A stretch of 59,326 nt of DNA from CAZBNB01 sp964493245 (GCA_964493245.1 CAZBNB010000019.1:1-59326), one strand, 5' to 3'; shown: positions 35,504 through 43,853, counted from the stretch's first letter. A program made the numbers and translations. The notes: generated by a model from the sequence alone, not told the origin.

Positions 35504-36407
35504 ACTTATTTTAGGAGCAGCTGCTATCCCGATTCTTATCACAGTTTGTGTTGGTGTTGTATGTTGTGTCATTGTTGGTACGGTTTGTTATTATGCTGGC
35601 CGATATAATCGTGATGCAGAAACAAGAGAACAAAAACGCCTCAAGGAAGAATTAAGAACCAGGGAAAAAGAAGTGAGGCACTCAGCTAGCAAGCTCGCTG
35701 AGCAAACTGCTCAAGACGCCAAGGAGCTACGGGAGCAAGGGAAAGAGCAAAGAAAACACATACAAGAAAGCACCAAAAAATTAGACGCTAAAGTTGTTCA
35801 GATAGAAACCACCGCAACAAAACTAGAAAAAACGTCCAGCGCTCTGAAAAGTACTGCTAAAAAGGCACACGAAAAAGTCAGTGACGTAACTTCTGAATTG
35901 ACTGAACTCAAATCACAAATTACAACCATTAATCTCGAGTTAAAATCAACAAAAGATTCACTCATCGAAAAAGAAGCAGCGCTTCAAGAGGTCGTAACAC
36001 TGCTTGGCGAAACCCAGCGATCACTACAAGAAAACACACACAAAAGTAAAGCTGAAATCGACACACTCACCAAACAGCTATCTGAGGCGCAAGAATTATT
36101 AAGGGGCGCATTAGTTGGGAAAGACTCCTTAAGAGAGGTAGAAATTCTTCACCTACGAACAGATAATGAGCGATTAGCAAGCTCTGTTCAAAAACTGGAA
36201 ACAACCGTTAATAGCTATAAAAGTGAGTTTCAATCGTTATCTAGAACAAACAAACGACAGCTAGATGAAATCACAGCCCTACATAATGAAAACAAACAAT
36301 TAACCAGAACAATTACCTTATTGTCTGACGCATTGGAATCAGGAAACGGTTCTTCTAAAGAACCACAGTCATCTTCAACTCGTGGCATCAAATTATTTAA
36401 TTCTTGA
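35496..36407 (+). CDS. Membrane-anchored long coiled-coil protein
   Basis: This 303-residue protein has an N-terminal transmembrane segment (ILGAAAIPILITVCVGVVCC, extending to about residue 36). About 230 residues of almost continuous charged heptad sequence follow (for example KLDAKVVQIETTATKLEKTS, LKSTKDSLIEKEAALQEVV, LETTVNSYKSEFQSLSRTNK), with a short Ser-rich tail. There is no enzymatic motif. GGAG precedes the ATG. The layout suggests a tethered rod, either scaffold or effector. Superficial resemblance to RmuC or SMC-like coiled coils is only composition. Confidence 0.75.
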   Translation: MLELILGAAAIPILITVCVGVVCCVIVGTVCYYAGRYNRDAETREQKRLKEELRTREKEVRHSASKLAEQTAQDAKELREQGKEQRKHIQESTKKLDAKVVQIETTATKLEKTSSALKSTAKKAHEKVSDVTSELTELKSQITTINLELKSTKDSLIEKEAALQEVVTLLGETQRSLQENTHKSKAEIDTLTKQLSEAQELLRGALVGKDSLREVEILHLRTDNERLASSVQKLETTVNSYKSEFQSLSRTNKRQLDEITALHNENKQLTRTITLLSDALESGNGSSKEPQSSSTRGIKLFNS

Positions 36408-36426
36408 TCAATACAAGGAAAACATC

Positions 36427-37602
36427 ATGACAAAGCCTGCTGATACAAAAAAAACCAATAAGCCCGCAAAAACTTTAGATGAATTAAAAATTGACGCAAC
36501 CAATCAATTAAAAAAAATCTTAACCCAGGGCAAAAATATCAAAGATTTTCAATCAAATATTGACCTCATTATCAAACGTTATCACACTGACGATAGCTTT
36601 CTTGATAATCTTGCGAATAGCTATGGTGGATTACAATGGTGGATCAAGCTTGGCCTGCTAGCCAGCACTGTTTCTATTGCGGCATGCATAGGTATTGCTT
36701 GTAATTTAGTCATTGTTTTAGCGGTTGTGACATTTGTTCTTTACTCCGCTCTTGCTCTCATTTTAGAAAGTCATCACTCAGCTGTATTAAAACGTGATAA
36801 AAGACTTGCCGCTGATATTGTAGAATTAGAAGAATCTTTAGCGGAATCAGTACAGCATATTAATGAAATTGAAGAAAGCCTCGAATCAGTATTCACCTCT
36901 CTTTGTGAAATGAATCTGCAACAGGCAGAAGATATTGAAGAATTCGAAGCAAAAATTGCCGAATTAGAAGAGCAAATCAAAAAATTGATCCAGATCAATG
37001 GAAAATTAGATTCCACAAAAGATACTTTGGTAGATAGCACGCAAAAAATTGGCGAAGCATTTGAAAAAGCAAAAGTAACGTTGAGCGAACTGACGGATTC
37101 CTTGTCAAAAAGTGCAAGCCAATTGGATGAAACTGATCGAGAATTACTGACCGGCACAACTGAATTATTAAATGATCATGAACGATTAAAACAATTGAAT
37201 ACTTCATTTGGAGAAAATCACGCTACCCTATCCGAAATGACGGAAGATTTGGGAGAGTTAGTAGATTCTCTCAAAATTCAGGCTGCTGCGACAGAAGCCT
37301 TTAATGAAGAAGCTCTAGAAAAATTAAGTCGTTCAATCAATAAAACCCTGACAACGACACTCAATACAGATACTGTCGTATCGCGAGCTGATAGCACCGT
37401 GGATGAGGCAACCAAGGTTCTTGAAGATCACAAAGCAGAAAAAGTACGATTAGAAACTCAGAGCACTCATCGCAATGCTGAATATAAACAAAGAGCTAGC
37501 AGCTCTCATGCGGCTCTTGAACGTGCCGCACGCTTACTCGCATCAGCTAGACCCCAAGAGCCAGGTGGTTTTTTGAGTTCTTACACAACACTGATGCAGT
37601 AG
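36427..37602 (+). CDS. Coiled-coil protein with bilobed hydrophobic hairpin (Inc-like layout)
   Basis: This 391-residue protein has a Lys-rich start (MTKPADTKKTNKPAKTLDEL) and a bilobed hydrophobic segment at residues about 76-120 (WWIKLGLLASTVSIAACIGI, then LVIVLAVVTFVLYSALALIL). A long coiled coil covers about residues 130-330 (VELEESLAESVQHINEIEES; FEAKIAELEEQIKKLIQING). The tail is Gly/Ser-rich. Two hydrophobic lobes separated by a few residues plus coiled coil is the hallmark layout of inclusion-membrane-type proteins and some intracellular-pathogen effectors. AAGGAAAAC precedes the ATG. It is the last gene of the operon. Function unknown. Confidence 0.75.
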   Translation: MTKPADTKKTNKPAKTLDELKIDATNQLKKILTQGKNIKDFQSNIDLIIKRYHTDDSFLDNLANSYGGLQWWIKLGLLASTVSIAACIGIACNLVIVLAVVTFVLYSALALILESHHSAVLKRDKRLAADIVELEESLAESVQHINEIEESLESVFTSLCEMNLQQAEDIEEFEAKIAELEEQIKKLIQINGKLDSTKDTLVDSTQKIGEAFEKAKVTLSELTDSLSKSASQLDETDRELLTGTTELLNDHERLKQLNTSFGENHATLSEMTEDLGELVDSLKIQAAATEAFNEEALEKLSRSINKTLTTTLNTDTVVSRADSTVDEATKVLEDHKAEKVRLETQSTHRNAEYKQRASSSHAALERAARLLASARPQEPGGFLSSYTTLMQ

Positions 37603-37703
37603 TTTGATGAAAATTTAACGAGTCGATATCGGAATAAGCATATTGGATTTTATTGTAAGAAATTCAGAATCGATGCACGTCAAAGATGATTCAATCTTTT
37701 CTC

Positions 37704-37780
37704 ACAACTTTGTCCACAGATTTTGTGGATAAGTTGTAAATGATGAAATAATAATCATTATGATTAATTTTTAATCTTTT
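37704..37780. other. DnaA-box pair with AT-rich flank, possible origin or control site
   Basis: Two DnaA-box-like 9-mers face each other: TTGTCCACA (37710-37718, one mismatch to TTATCCACA) and TGTGGATAA (37724-37732, perfect on the minus strand). They are nested in an imperfect hairpin with outer arms ACAACTT and AAGTTGT (37704-37737). Next to them lies an AT-rich stretch containing TAATCAT-T-ATGATTA. The position just downstream of the partition operon suits an origin, but a terminator-like role for the parB gene is also possible. Confidence 0.5.
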
Positions 37781-38653
37781 TTATTGGCCCAGTATTTTAT
37801 CAACCTTCTCTAGGTCTATAAAATCCATTGAAACTCGAATTTTTCCACCGCTTAACCGCTTCAAACTCACATTGGTTTTATATTTATCCGAAAGAGTTCT
37901 GACCATTAAATTTATACTCTCATCACTCAACGAATCTGATTCCTTTTTTTCATAATTATTTGGCGTTAATAATTTGTCATAACCATGTTCTCGCACAAAG
38001 TTTTCTGTTGCTCTCACAGTTAATTTCTTTTCAGCAACATAATTTAAAACAAGGTTTTGTATATCTTCTTCCAGGATTAATACTGAACGTATATGACCAT
38101 AATCCACATCACCCCTCTCAAGTAACTCTTTGCCAAATGAACTTAAGTGTGTAGCAACTCTTATTAAATTGGCAATCGTTGTTCTTGGCTTACCAATCAT
38201 TTTAGCCACAGTTTCTACACTCATAAAATAATCATTTTTGAGCTTTAACAATGCCTCTGCTTCTTCTAGTAAACTTAATTGCTCACGCTGAATATTTTCT
38301 ATTATCGCAATTGCATAGGCTTGTTTAGCGTCAATGTTTTTTAGAACAGCAGGAATTTCATCTAATCTCAACTCAAGCGCAGCTCTCAGCCTTCGTTCCC
38401 CCGCTATTAATTCATACCTCTCTGTGTCTGTACAACGCAAGATAACAGGTTGTAATATTCCATGCTCTTTGATTGAATCTATCAAATCCTGTATTGACTC
38501 AACAGTAATGGCACTTTGCTTTCTAGGTTGATAATTACCAATATCAATTAAATCGATTTGAATGTTTTTAATAATATTAATATCTTTCTCAATCTTGCTA
38601 ATGTTTAAAGCTTCAAAATTTATAGCATCAATACCTGTGCCTAATATATTCAT
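37781..38653 (-). CDS. parB: ParB-family partition protein (chromosomal/Spo0J type)
   Basis: This 290-residue protein has the ParB N-terminal CTPase domain: IDIGNYQPRKQS, SIKEHGILQPVILR, and YELIAGERRLRAALEL, in which G-E-R-R is the CTP-binding box. The central HTH has ENIQREQLSLLEEAEALLKL and the recognition area SVETVAKMIGKPRTTIANLIRVATHL, and a C-terminal dimerisation region follows. It would load at parS and spread. It is the last gene of a four-gene minus-strand set, 102 bases after the RHH gene; that gap contains a 22-bp palindrome that is a candidate binding site. Confidence 0.92.
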   Translation of the reverse strand: MNILGTGIDAINFEALNISKIEKDINIIKNIQIDLIDIGNYQPRKQSAITVESIQDLIDSIKEHGILQPVILRCTDTERYELIAGERRLRAALELRLDEIPAVLKNIDAKQAYAIAIIENIQREQLSLLEEAEALLKLKNDYFMSVETVAKMIGKPRTTIANLIRVATHLSSFGKELLERGDVDYGHIRSVLILEEDIQNLVLNYVAEKKLTVRATENFVREHGYDKLLTPNNYEKKESDSLSDESINLMVRTLSDKYKTNVSLKRLSGGKIRVSMDFIDLEKVDKILGQ

Positions 38654-38728
38654 CGTCAGTCCTTTTTATCGTTTGCATAAAAAAACTTACAATCCTCTAT
38701 AGCCCAGTGTTTATAAGGCTTTCGGAGG

Positions 38729-38750
38729 GTTTGTCCCCTGGGGGACAAAC
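38729..38750. promoter_or_regulatory. 22-bp palindrome, candidate parS or operator
   Basis: Arms GTTTGTCCCC (38729-38738) and GGGGACAAAC (38741-38750) are perfectly complementary around a 2-base centre. The site is six bases after the RHH gene stop and 76 bases before the parB start. It is far more GC-rich than its surroundings. With almost no loop it is a poor hairpin and a good two-fold protein site, so a ParB or RHH binding site fits best. Confidence 0.55.
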
Positions 38751-38755
38751 AATAT

Positions 38756-39217
38756 TTATTCATTAATAAGCTCTCTGAAAAGACGTCTATCTGCATACAT
38801 CCATTGGCTCAATGCCATACGAATAATGGCAGGCTTAATATGAACATCTAACATTTTTCTAGCACTCTTAATCTTAATTTCAAGATCGGTTAACTTGTCA
38901 ATTAAATGGATATCAATATTAGCTTGTACAGGATTGGAACCATTGTTTTTCATTGTTGCTCCAAGCTTAATCTGCGTCAGAAGATTAATAAGAACGTAAT
39001 CATCTGAAGCATTATCCCAATCAATATCGTCAACAGAGGCGCTCCTAAAAAAATGTTCTAACGCTTCGTTAACCAATTGAGATTGCTTTCCCCTACCCTC
39101 ATACTCGTTTTTCGCTTTCTCCTGGATAGAATGCCATAATTTTTCAGGTATTCTTAAGGTGATCTTCTTCTGAATCCGATCAGGAACTTTGTCATCTTTA
39201 GGACGCTCAAGAAACAT
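38756..39217 (-). CDS. Ribbon-helix-helix-like plasmid protein
   Basis: This 153-residue protein has an N-terminal segment DRIQKKITLRIPEKLWHSIQEKAKNEYEGRGKQSQLVNEALEHFF. A strand (K-I-T-L-R-I-P) followed by two helices is the pattern of ribbon-helix-helix DNA-binding proteins. The rest is helical with no motif I know. Its ATG overlaps the stop of the ParB-like gene upstream (TAATG), so it belongs to the par operon and may autoregulate it. Confidence 0.65.
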   Translation of the reverse strand: MFLERPKDDKVPDRIQKKITLRIPEKLWHSIQEKAKNEYEGRGKQSQLVNEALEHFFRSASVDDIDWDNASDDYVLINLLTQIKLGATMKNNGSNPVQANIDIHLIDKLTDLEIKIKSARKMLDVHIKPAIIRMALSQWMYADRRLFRELINE

Positions 39218-40359
39218 TACTTATCCTCACTATTCATTTCTAACAAAAAATCCTCGAACTTTTTCAAAAGCATTATCATATCTTCTACAGAGGAAACAGA
39301 AGAAAGTTTAGAGTACTCTTTGAGTGCGGGAAGATGTTTAAGCAAGTTATTCCCTGCTTTAATACAATTTTCCTGAGATTTAATTTGAAATGTTGCAACT
39401 GAACGTTTTCGACCATCACGACCGCGCGCAATAGGGACTAACAAATTTTCCTTGTTGTTTTTCTTAAGTATTTTTTCAATAAATAACAATTGACGATCTT
39501 GACGACTATGAGAAACAGCTTTAATGAGATTATTTGCGGACAACTCTCCTTTTTTAAGAGTTTCTAAAATAACAGGATGATATTTATCAGCTTGATTAAT
39601 TAATTTAATGAAAGCAGAGGCAAGATCTTTATGAATTTTTAATCTACCAGATAAATCACGCACACTAATCTTAGGATTTTCATTAATTTCATCTATAGAT
39701 AGCAGATAGTTTCCATAAACACTTACGTTTGTACGCAAGCTATTCTCAGTAATTTGCCGAGCGACCTTTTCTCTTTTTGAAAGATCATGCAACCCCTCAT
39801 TTCTAATCGCTTTTATATATGAAACCCTTCCCAATATGCATGCCAATCGTCTTAAATGTCCTTCCAAAACCACCAATGTGTTATTTTGAGGATCGGACTC
39901 AATTTCTATAGGCTGAATCTGTCCCACATCACGTATACTTTTTGAAAGCGAGACTAAAAAATCGTAGTCTTTTTTTTGTGACGGATCCGGATTATTTATC
40001 AAATCCTCAAACTCAGGATAAATTACTGACTCAACAATTTTACCATCAACCTCCTTCTCTTGAATCTTAATCAAACAACGAGAGTCTATATTAGATTCAA
40101 AAATATCATCCATATCGATACCGACATGATGAACAAGCCACGCATCATCAATAACCCAATCAGGTCGTGGGTTATGTTGACTCGGTTTTAGTGCTTTAGG
40201 TCGAACTTGATAGTATCCCTCTTTATTACCATCATTAAAACTTACTTGCTTAGAAACATTTCCAAAATTTAAAGCTCGTGTTGTGTTATTATTCACAGGT
40301 TCTGTTTTCTTAGATGTTCTATATTGTAAATCAGAATTATTATCTAAAATTAAACTCAT
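39217..40359 (-). CDS. Second ParB/KorB-like partition protein
   Basis: This 380-residue protein has a ParB-type N-domain: YQVRPKALKPSQHNPRPDW, SIRDVGQIQPIEIESD, and VVLEGHLRRLACILGR, where E-G-H-L-R-R-L-A stands for the usual G-E-R-R-x-x-A box. The segment QITENSLRTNVSVYGNYLLSIDEI and the HTH-like ISVRDLSGRLKIHKDLASAFIKL follow, and the end is acidic. It overlaps ParA by four bases, so it is the direct ParA partner by position. The altered CTP box is notable beside the classical ParB in the same operon. Confidence 0.8.
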   Translation of the reverse strand: MSLILDNNSDLQYRTSKKTEPVNNNTTRALNFGNVSKQVSFNDGNKEGYYQVRPKALKPSQHNPRPDWVIDDAWLVHHVGIDMDDIFESNIDSRCLIKIQEKEVDGKIVESVIYPEFEDLINNPDPSQKKDYDFLVSLSKSIRDVGQIQPIEIESDPQNNTLVVLEGHLRRLACILGRVSYIKAIRNEGLHDLSKREKVARQITENSLRTNVSVYGNYLLSIDEINENPKISVRDLSGRLKIHKDLASAFIKLINQADKYHPVILETLKKGELSANNLIKAVSHSRQDRQLLFIEKILKKNNKENLLVPIARGRDGRKRSVATFQIKSQENCIKAGNNLLKHLPALKEYSKLSSVSSVEDMIMLLKKFEDFLLEMNSEDK

Positions 40360-41312
40360 GCTATTTCCTCCTCTTCGATTCGCATTCCTTTTTCTTCAAT
40401 GAGTTGCTCAAATCCCATTTTTTTAAAAATATAATTACACGCATTTACAGCGTCTATTCTTAAGGTTGAATTCTTTTTTAATCCATTAAAAGGCATTGCT
40501 AGATCAGCACCTTTCATATCAACTTTGGCCATATCACCAGAATCCCGTAGCTCGCATGGCATCAAGTATGGTTTGATATAAGCACTATCCTCCAGCTTTT
40601 TTCTTTGATCATCTTGGCCGGTCCTTTTATTCCAAGCTTTCTGATTTGCTAAAAAACCAATTAACTTACTAGCTTGTGAGCGAGGCTTTGTATCATTCTG
40701 CTCATGGAAACAATGCAACATCGCATTGAGGCCTTCACAACTTTTTTCTTGCAACTGAAAGGGCATCACTGTGTGTGTTGCGGCGCGCATTAAACCAACT
40801 GATGTAATCGAGATTGCAGGGGCACAGTCTGCTACGACAAGATCAAATCCTGCTTGAGCCATTCGCTTAGGATCGAAGAAACGTCTAGGAATATCATACA
40901 AATCTTCATAAGATAAATTACTATCAAATTGCTTCTCTTCAATTTTTTTAAGCACTTCATTATGAGCCGGAATTACTTTTAAATTATCGTATTGATAACT
41001 AGGATAAACAGCTATAGGTTGATCCTTCATATAAAGTGACGCCAAACTAGAAATACCATCCCAATCAGGATATTTTTGTTGATCGTATTCAGGATGAATA
41101 GGGGGGAAATATTTTGCTGGTAATTCCAAACGATCATCTTTTACGATTCGTTTACTCAAATTAGCTTGTCCGTCACCATCAACTGCTAATACTTTTAAAC
41201 CTAAAACAGTCACCGCATAGCTAATAATTAATTGTGCTAAAACTGTTTTTCCAACACCTCCTTTATTATTCGCGATAACTAATATTTTTGCTTGTTCATT
41301 TTCTATTGTCAT
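40356..41312 (-). CDS. parA: ParA-family partition ATPase
   Basis: This 318-residue P-loop ATPase has the deviant Walker A NNKGGVGKTVLA, switch region LAVDGDGQANLSKR (D-x-D-G-Q), and Walker B FDLVVADCAPAIS. MPFQLQEKSCEGLNAMLHCF is typical of ParA. It would position the plasmid on the nucleoid with its ParB partner. It lacks a long N-terminal HTH, so it is of the shorter type. Upstream (41313-41757) is the replicon control region with a 23-bp palindrome, a likely autoregulatory or centromere site. Confidence 0.92.
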   Translation of the reverse strand: MTIENEQAKILVIANNKGGVGKTVLAQLIISYAVTVLGLKVLAVDGDGQANLSKRIVKDDRLELPAKYFPPIHPEYDQQKYPDWDGISSLASLYMKDQPIAVYPSYQYDNLKVIPAHNEVLKKIEEKQFDSNLSYEDLYDIPRRFFDPKRMAQAGFDLVVADCAPAISITSVGLMRAATHTVMPFQLQEKSCEGLNAMLHCFHEQNDTKPRSQASKLIGFLANQKAWNKRTGQDDQRKKLEDSAYIKPYLMPCELRDSGDMAKVDMKGADLAMPFNGLKKNSTLRIDAVNACNYIFKKMGFEQLIEEKGMRIEEEEIA

Positions 41313-41377
41313 AATGAGTCCTCATTTATATAAAAACATTAAAATTTAAAGTGATAAAAATTAAAAATACAAAACAC

Positions 41378-41400
41378 ATATGCACTACTGTAGTGCATAT
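41378..41400. promoter_or_regulatory. 23-bp palindrome upstream of parA
   Basis: Arms ATATGCACTAC and GTAGTGCATAT (11 bp each) are perfect complements around a single T. The right arm sequence recurs exactly at 41543-41553. The location 66 bases before parA suggests an operator or centromere recognised by a par-operon protein. Confidence 0.6.
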
Positions 41401-41629
41401 CAATGTTATTGACAATAGTTATTTGAAAAATTAGTTTTAAAATTTTTTAATTAAAAATTATTCTTAAATATCAATAGGTTATATACATGATTCAAGCAAA
41501 GATCGTAGAGTTTTATTTTTTGATATTGATCATTTTGAAATTGTAGTGCATATTATTTTTAGATTTGATCTAAATTTTTTGAGTATAAAAATGTAAATAT
41601 AAAAATAATAAGTAAAACAGGAGGGTTTT

Positions 41630-41713
41630 GTGACCCGGCGGCAACCAGGTCACAAGATTCACTACATAAGATACTGTATGTATGAACGGTACATCATCAT
41701 ATTAGTATCCTGA
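41630..41713 (+). CDS. Possible leader peptide of the replication gene
   Basis: AGGAGG (41619-41624) is followed by a GTG at 41630 opening a 27-codon frame rich in basic and aromatic residues (starts M/V-TRRQPGHKIHYIRYCMYER), ending at TGA 41711-41713, 45 bases before the replication gene. The GTG lies in the stem of a hairpin with arms TTGTGACC (41628-41635) and GGTCACAA (41648-41655). Plasmid rep genes of several Inc groups use such leaders for copy control; this one is inferred from layout only. Confidence 0.4.
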   Translation: MTRRQPGHKIHYIRYCMYERYIIILVS

Positions 41714-41757
41714 GATCCCTTTGTCAATAATTTGGCAAGGCTAAGGATGGGCTACGT

Positions 41758-42948
41758 ATGAAAAAAATATTTGAGTCTTCTCCAGCAACATTACCTACAA
41801 AAATTGAAAAATCATTTTGCAAACTATCATCAATCAATCACCATCAATTTGATCGATTGCATAACATAACAAACAACTACAATAAGGCTACGCTCTTAGA
41901 TAAATTAATTTTTTGGTGGCAAATCTCAACCTACACGCTTGAGGATGGGAACATTTGGTTCACACGAAGTATTACTAGAATTTCAGAAGATTCGAAAATA
42001 TCTAAACGTTCAGTGGAGAGATATCTGCAAGAATTTCAACAATTAGGTCTTATTGAAAAAATAAACGTCCTTTTCAAAAAGAAAAATCTCTACATTCGTA
42101 TTACAGATAAACTATTACGACTATTGGGAGAGAACACAGAAAACATCGATATAACCTATGTTAAAAATGATACTCATCACATAAATGAGACATCACCAAG
42201 CTTATTTTTAAACCAAGTTGGCGCTAACGATTCCGCCAATTTGACGGATTCTATATATAAAGAAGAAGATAATAATTTAATTAATAACAATACTGTTAGC
42301 ACACCCAATATTGTTAATAAAATTTCAAAACCCAACTCTAATTATCCAGTTTACAAAATCGAAGAAACTATTGGTGATCGAATCTCTATAAAACTTAAAA
42401 ACTCAATCAAGGGAACTTTATTAAATCTCCAAAAACAAAATGCTCTTTTGTTTTCAAATCCGGAACAACTTTTTTCTGAAGTAGTTTTTTCAATGATCAA
42501 CACTGAAAACCAATTTATTGGCATTAAAGATGAAAAACACCGATTAAATTTAATTGCCAAATTGCTCAGAGAAAAACGATGGAGAACACCGAAAGGATTT
42601 TATAATCATTGGGATATAGGGGCCTTATATAAACAAAAGGAAATCAAAAAAGAAAAATTATTGTATATAGAAAAAGGGGAGGGTAGTAAATGTGCTTCTT
42701 ATAAAGATAGCCACTACATCACGAACAACGTAGCTAAGTCTTATTTAAACGAACATCGAGAAATAATGAATTTAATTCATTCAGAAGAAAAATATTTATG
42801 CTTAATGATAGAACAATTTTCAAAAAAATCGGATTTAATACCAGAAGCACTAGTACATTCTACAAAGAAAAAAATTGCTGAACTTCAATTAAAAGCCAAT
42901 AAATTACAGGAAAAATTAAATATGATTGAGCTTCAAGATGCAGCCTAA
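41758..42948 (+). CDS. Winged-helix plasmid replication-initiator-like protein
   Basis: This 396-residue protein has an N-terminal winged helix: KATLLDKLIFWWQISTYTLEDG, then TRSITRISEDSKISKRSVERYLQEFQQLGLIEKI. The middle part is poorly structured (DNNLINNNTVS), and a C-terminal region carries KEKLLYIEKGEG and a coiled coil (KKKIAELQLKANKLQEKLNM). Proteins of this layout act as Rep initiators or replication regulators on plasmids of intracellular gammaproteobacteria; the role here rests on the domain and on its position opposite parA. AAGGAT lies upstream of the ATG. Confidence 0.7.
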   Translation: MKKIFESSPATLPTKIEKSFCKLSSINHHQFDRLHNITNNYNKATLLDKLIFWWQISTYTLEDGNIWFTRSITRISEDSKISKRSVERYLQEFQQLGLIEKINVLFKKKNLYIRITDKLLRLLGENTENIDITYVKNDTHHINETSPSLFLNQVGANDSANLTDSIYKEEDNNLINNNTVSTPNIVNKISKPNSNYPVYKIEETIGDRISIKLKNSIKGTLLNLQKQNALLFSNPEQLFSEVVFSMINTENQFIGIKDEKHRLNLIAKLLREKRWRTPKGFYNHWDIGALYKQKEIKKEKLLYIEKGEGSKCASYKDSHYITNNVAKSYLNEHREIMNLIHSEEKYLCLMIEQFSKKSDLIPEALVHSTKKKIAELQLKANKLQEKLNMIELQDAA

Positions 42949-42958
42949 AATGAAATTG

Positions 42959-43744
42959 TTATTTGGCAAGGATGGGGTTTCCTATACGACCAGCACTTAA
43001 TCCACCATCAACCGCTAATTCTGTGCCGGTCACATATTTGGATTCATCGGATGCGAGATAAAGTGCTGCATATGCTACATCACTAGGACTACCTAAATTT
43101 CCCATAGGAATATTAGTTTTCATTTTATCGAGATTTGTTTTGTCTGATTTTAAAAGAGGATCCCAGATAGATGTTTGAATAATACCTGGGTGAATAGAAT
43201 TACATCTGATTTTATACTGCATTTCAGCGCAATAAAGAGCCACGGATTTGGTGTAATTAGCGATAGCAGCTTTGCTTGACGCATAAGCTGCAGCAGAAGG
43301 TACACCTATAGATGCGGAACGAGATGACATGTTTATAATTGAACCACCCATTTTTTTCATAAATTCGATGCCATATTTGCATCCTAAAAACACACTATTA
43401 AGATTTACACTGTGAATTTTATTCCAATCATCAAAGCTCATGTGTTCTGGATTTTGAGGAGTAGAGCACTCATCAAAACCAAATATACCTGCGTTGTTAA
43501 CTAAAATATCTAATTGATCATATTTTGATCTCAATAGTTGAAGCAGTGTCTGCCATTCTCGTTCATTGCTGACATCAAAATTTAAATATTCTAAGCCTGA
43601 TATTTTTTTTAACGATAAATCGTTATTTTCTTGAATATCTACAATGATAGTTGTTGCTCCATTTTGGATAAATAAATTGACTATTTCCAACCCAATAGAT
43701 CCACAGCTACCTGTGATAAGTGCGATTTTATTTTTCAATCTCAT
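42959..43744 (-). CDS. Short-chain dehydrogenase/reductase
   Basis: This classical SDR of 261 residues has ALITGSCGSIGLEIVNLF (cofactor loop), LDILVNNAGIFGF, SIINMSSRSASIG (Ser) and YASSKAAIAN (Tyr, Lys), with the end YVTGTELAVDGGLSAG. It is probably NAD(H)-dependent, as an acidic residue follows strand two (IIVDIQ). It is isolated: convergent with the replication gene and divergent from the HTH regulator, which may control it. Confidence 0.88.
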   Translation of the reverse strand: MRLKNKIALITGSCGSIGLEIVNLFIQNGATTIIVDIQENNDLSLKKISGLEYLNFDVSNEREWQTLLQLLRSKYDQLDILVNNAGIFGFDECSTPQNPEHMSFDDWNKIHSVNLNSVFLGCKYGIEFMKKMGGSIINMSSRSASIGVPSAAAYASSKAAIANYTKSVALYCAEMQYKIRCNSIHPGIIQTSIWDPLLKSDKTNLDKMKTNIPMGNLGSPSDVAYAALYLASDESKYVTGTELAVDGGLSAGRIGNPILAK

Positions 43745-43795
43745 TATTCAATCTCTTGCTCTTTTTAAAACAAATACTCATAATGAGGATTTTTA

Positions 43796-43853
43796 TGGAC
43801 GAATCTCTCAAAATGAATATAATTGACGTCCAAAATAATATATTGGAGAGATT
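43796..43853. promoter_or_regulatory. Two interlocked inverted repeats before the HTH regulator gene
   Basis: TGGACG (43796-43801) pairs with CGTCCA (43827-43832), and AATCTCTC (43802-43809) pairs with GAGAGATT (43846-43853). The last arm contains the ribosome-binding site and ends one base before the GTG start. They could be operators for autoregulation or an mRNA structure that hides the start. Confidence 0.4.

Larger units (their letters stand above)
41313..41757. other. 445-bp replicon control region
   Basis: This gap between divergent parA and the replication gene is very AT-rich in its parA half. It holds a 23-bp palindrome (41378-41400), a matching half-site GTAGTGCATAT at 41543-41553, a GC-richer hairpin at 41628-41655 and a possible leader ORF (41630-41713). 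Immediately before the replication gene a 4-codon frame, ATGGGCTACGTATGA, ends on the gene's own ATG. Origin, incompatibility and copy control functions probably reside here. Confidence 0.6.

Noticed and set aside
36774..37157. 127-residue minus-strand frame within the coiled-coil gene
   Set aside because: Ser-rich antisense shadow of a charged coiled-coil coding sequence.
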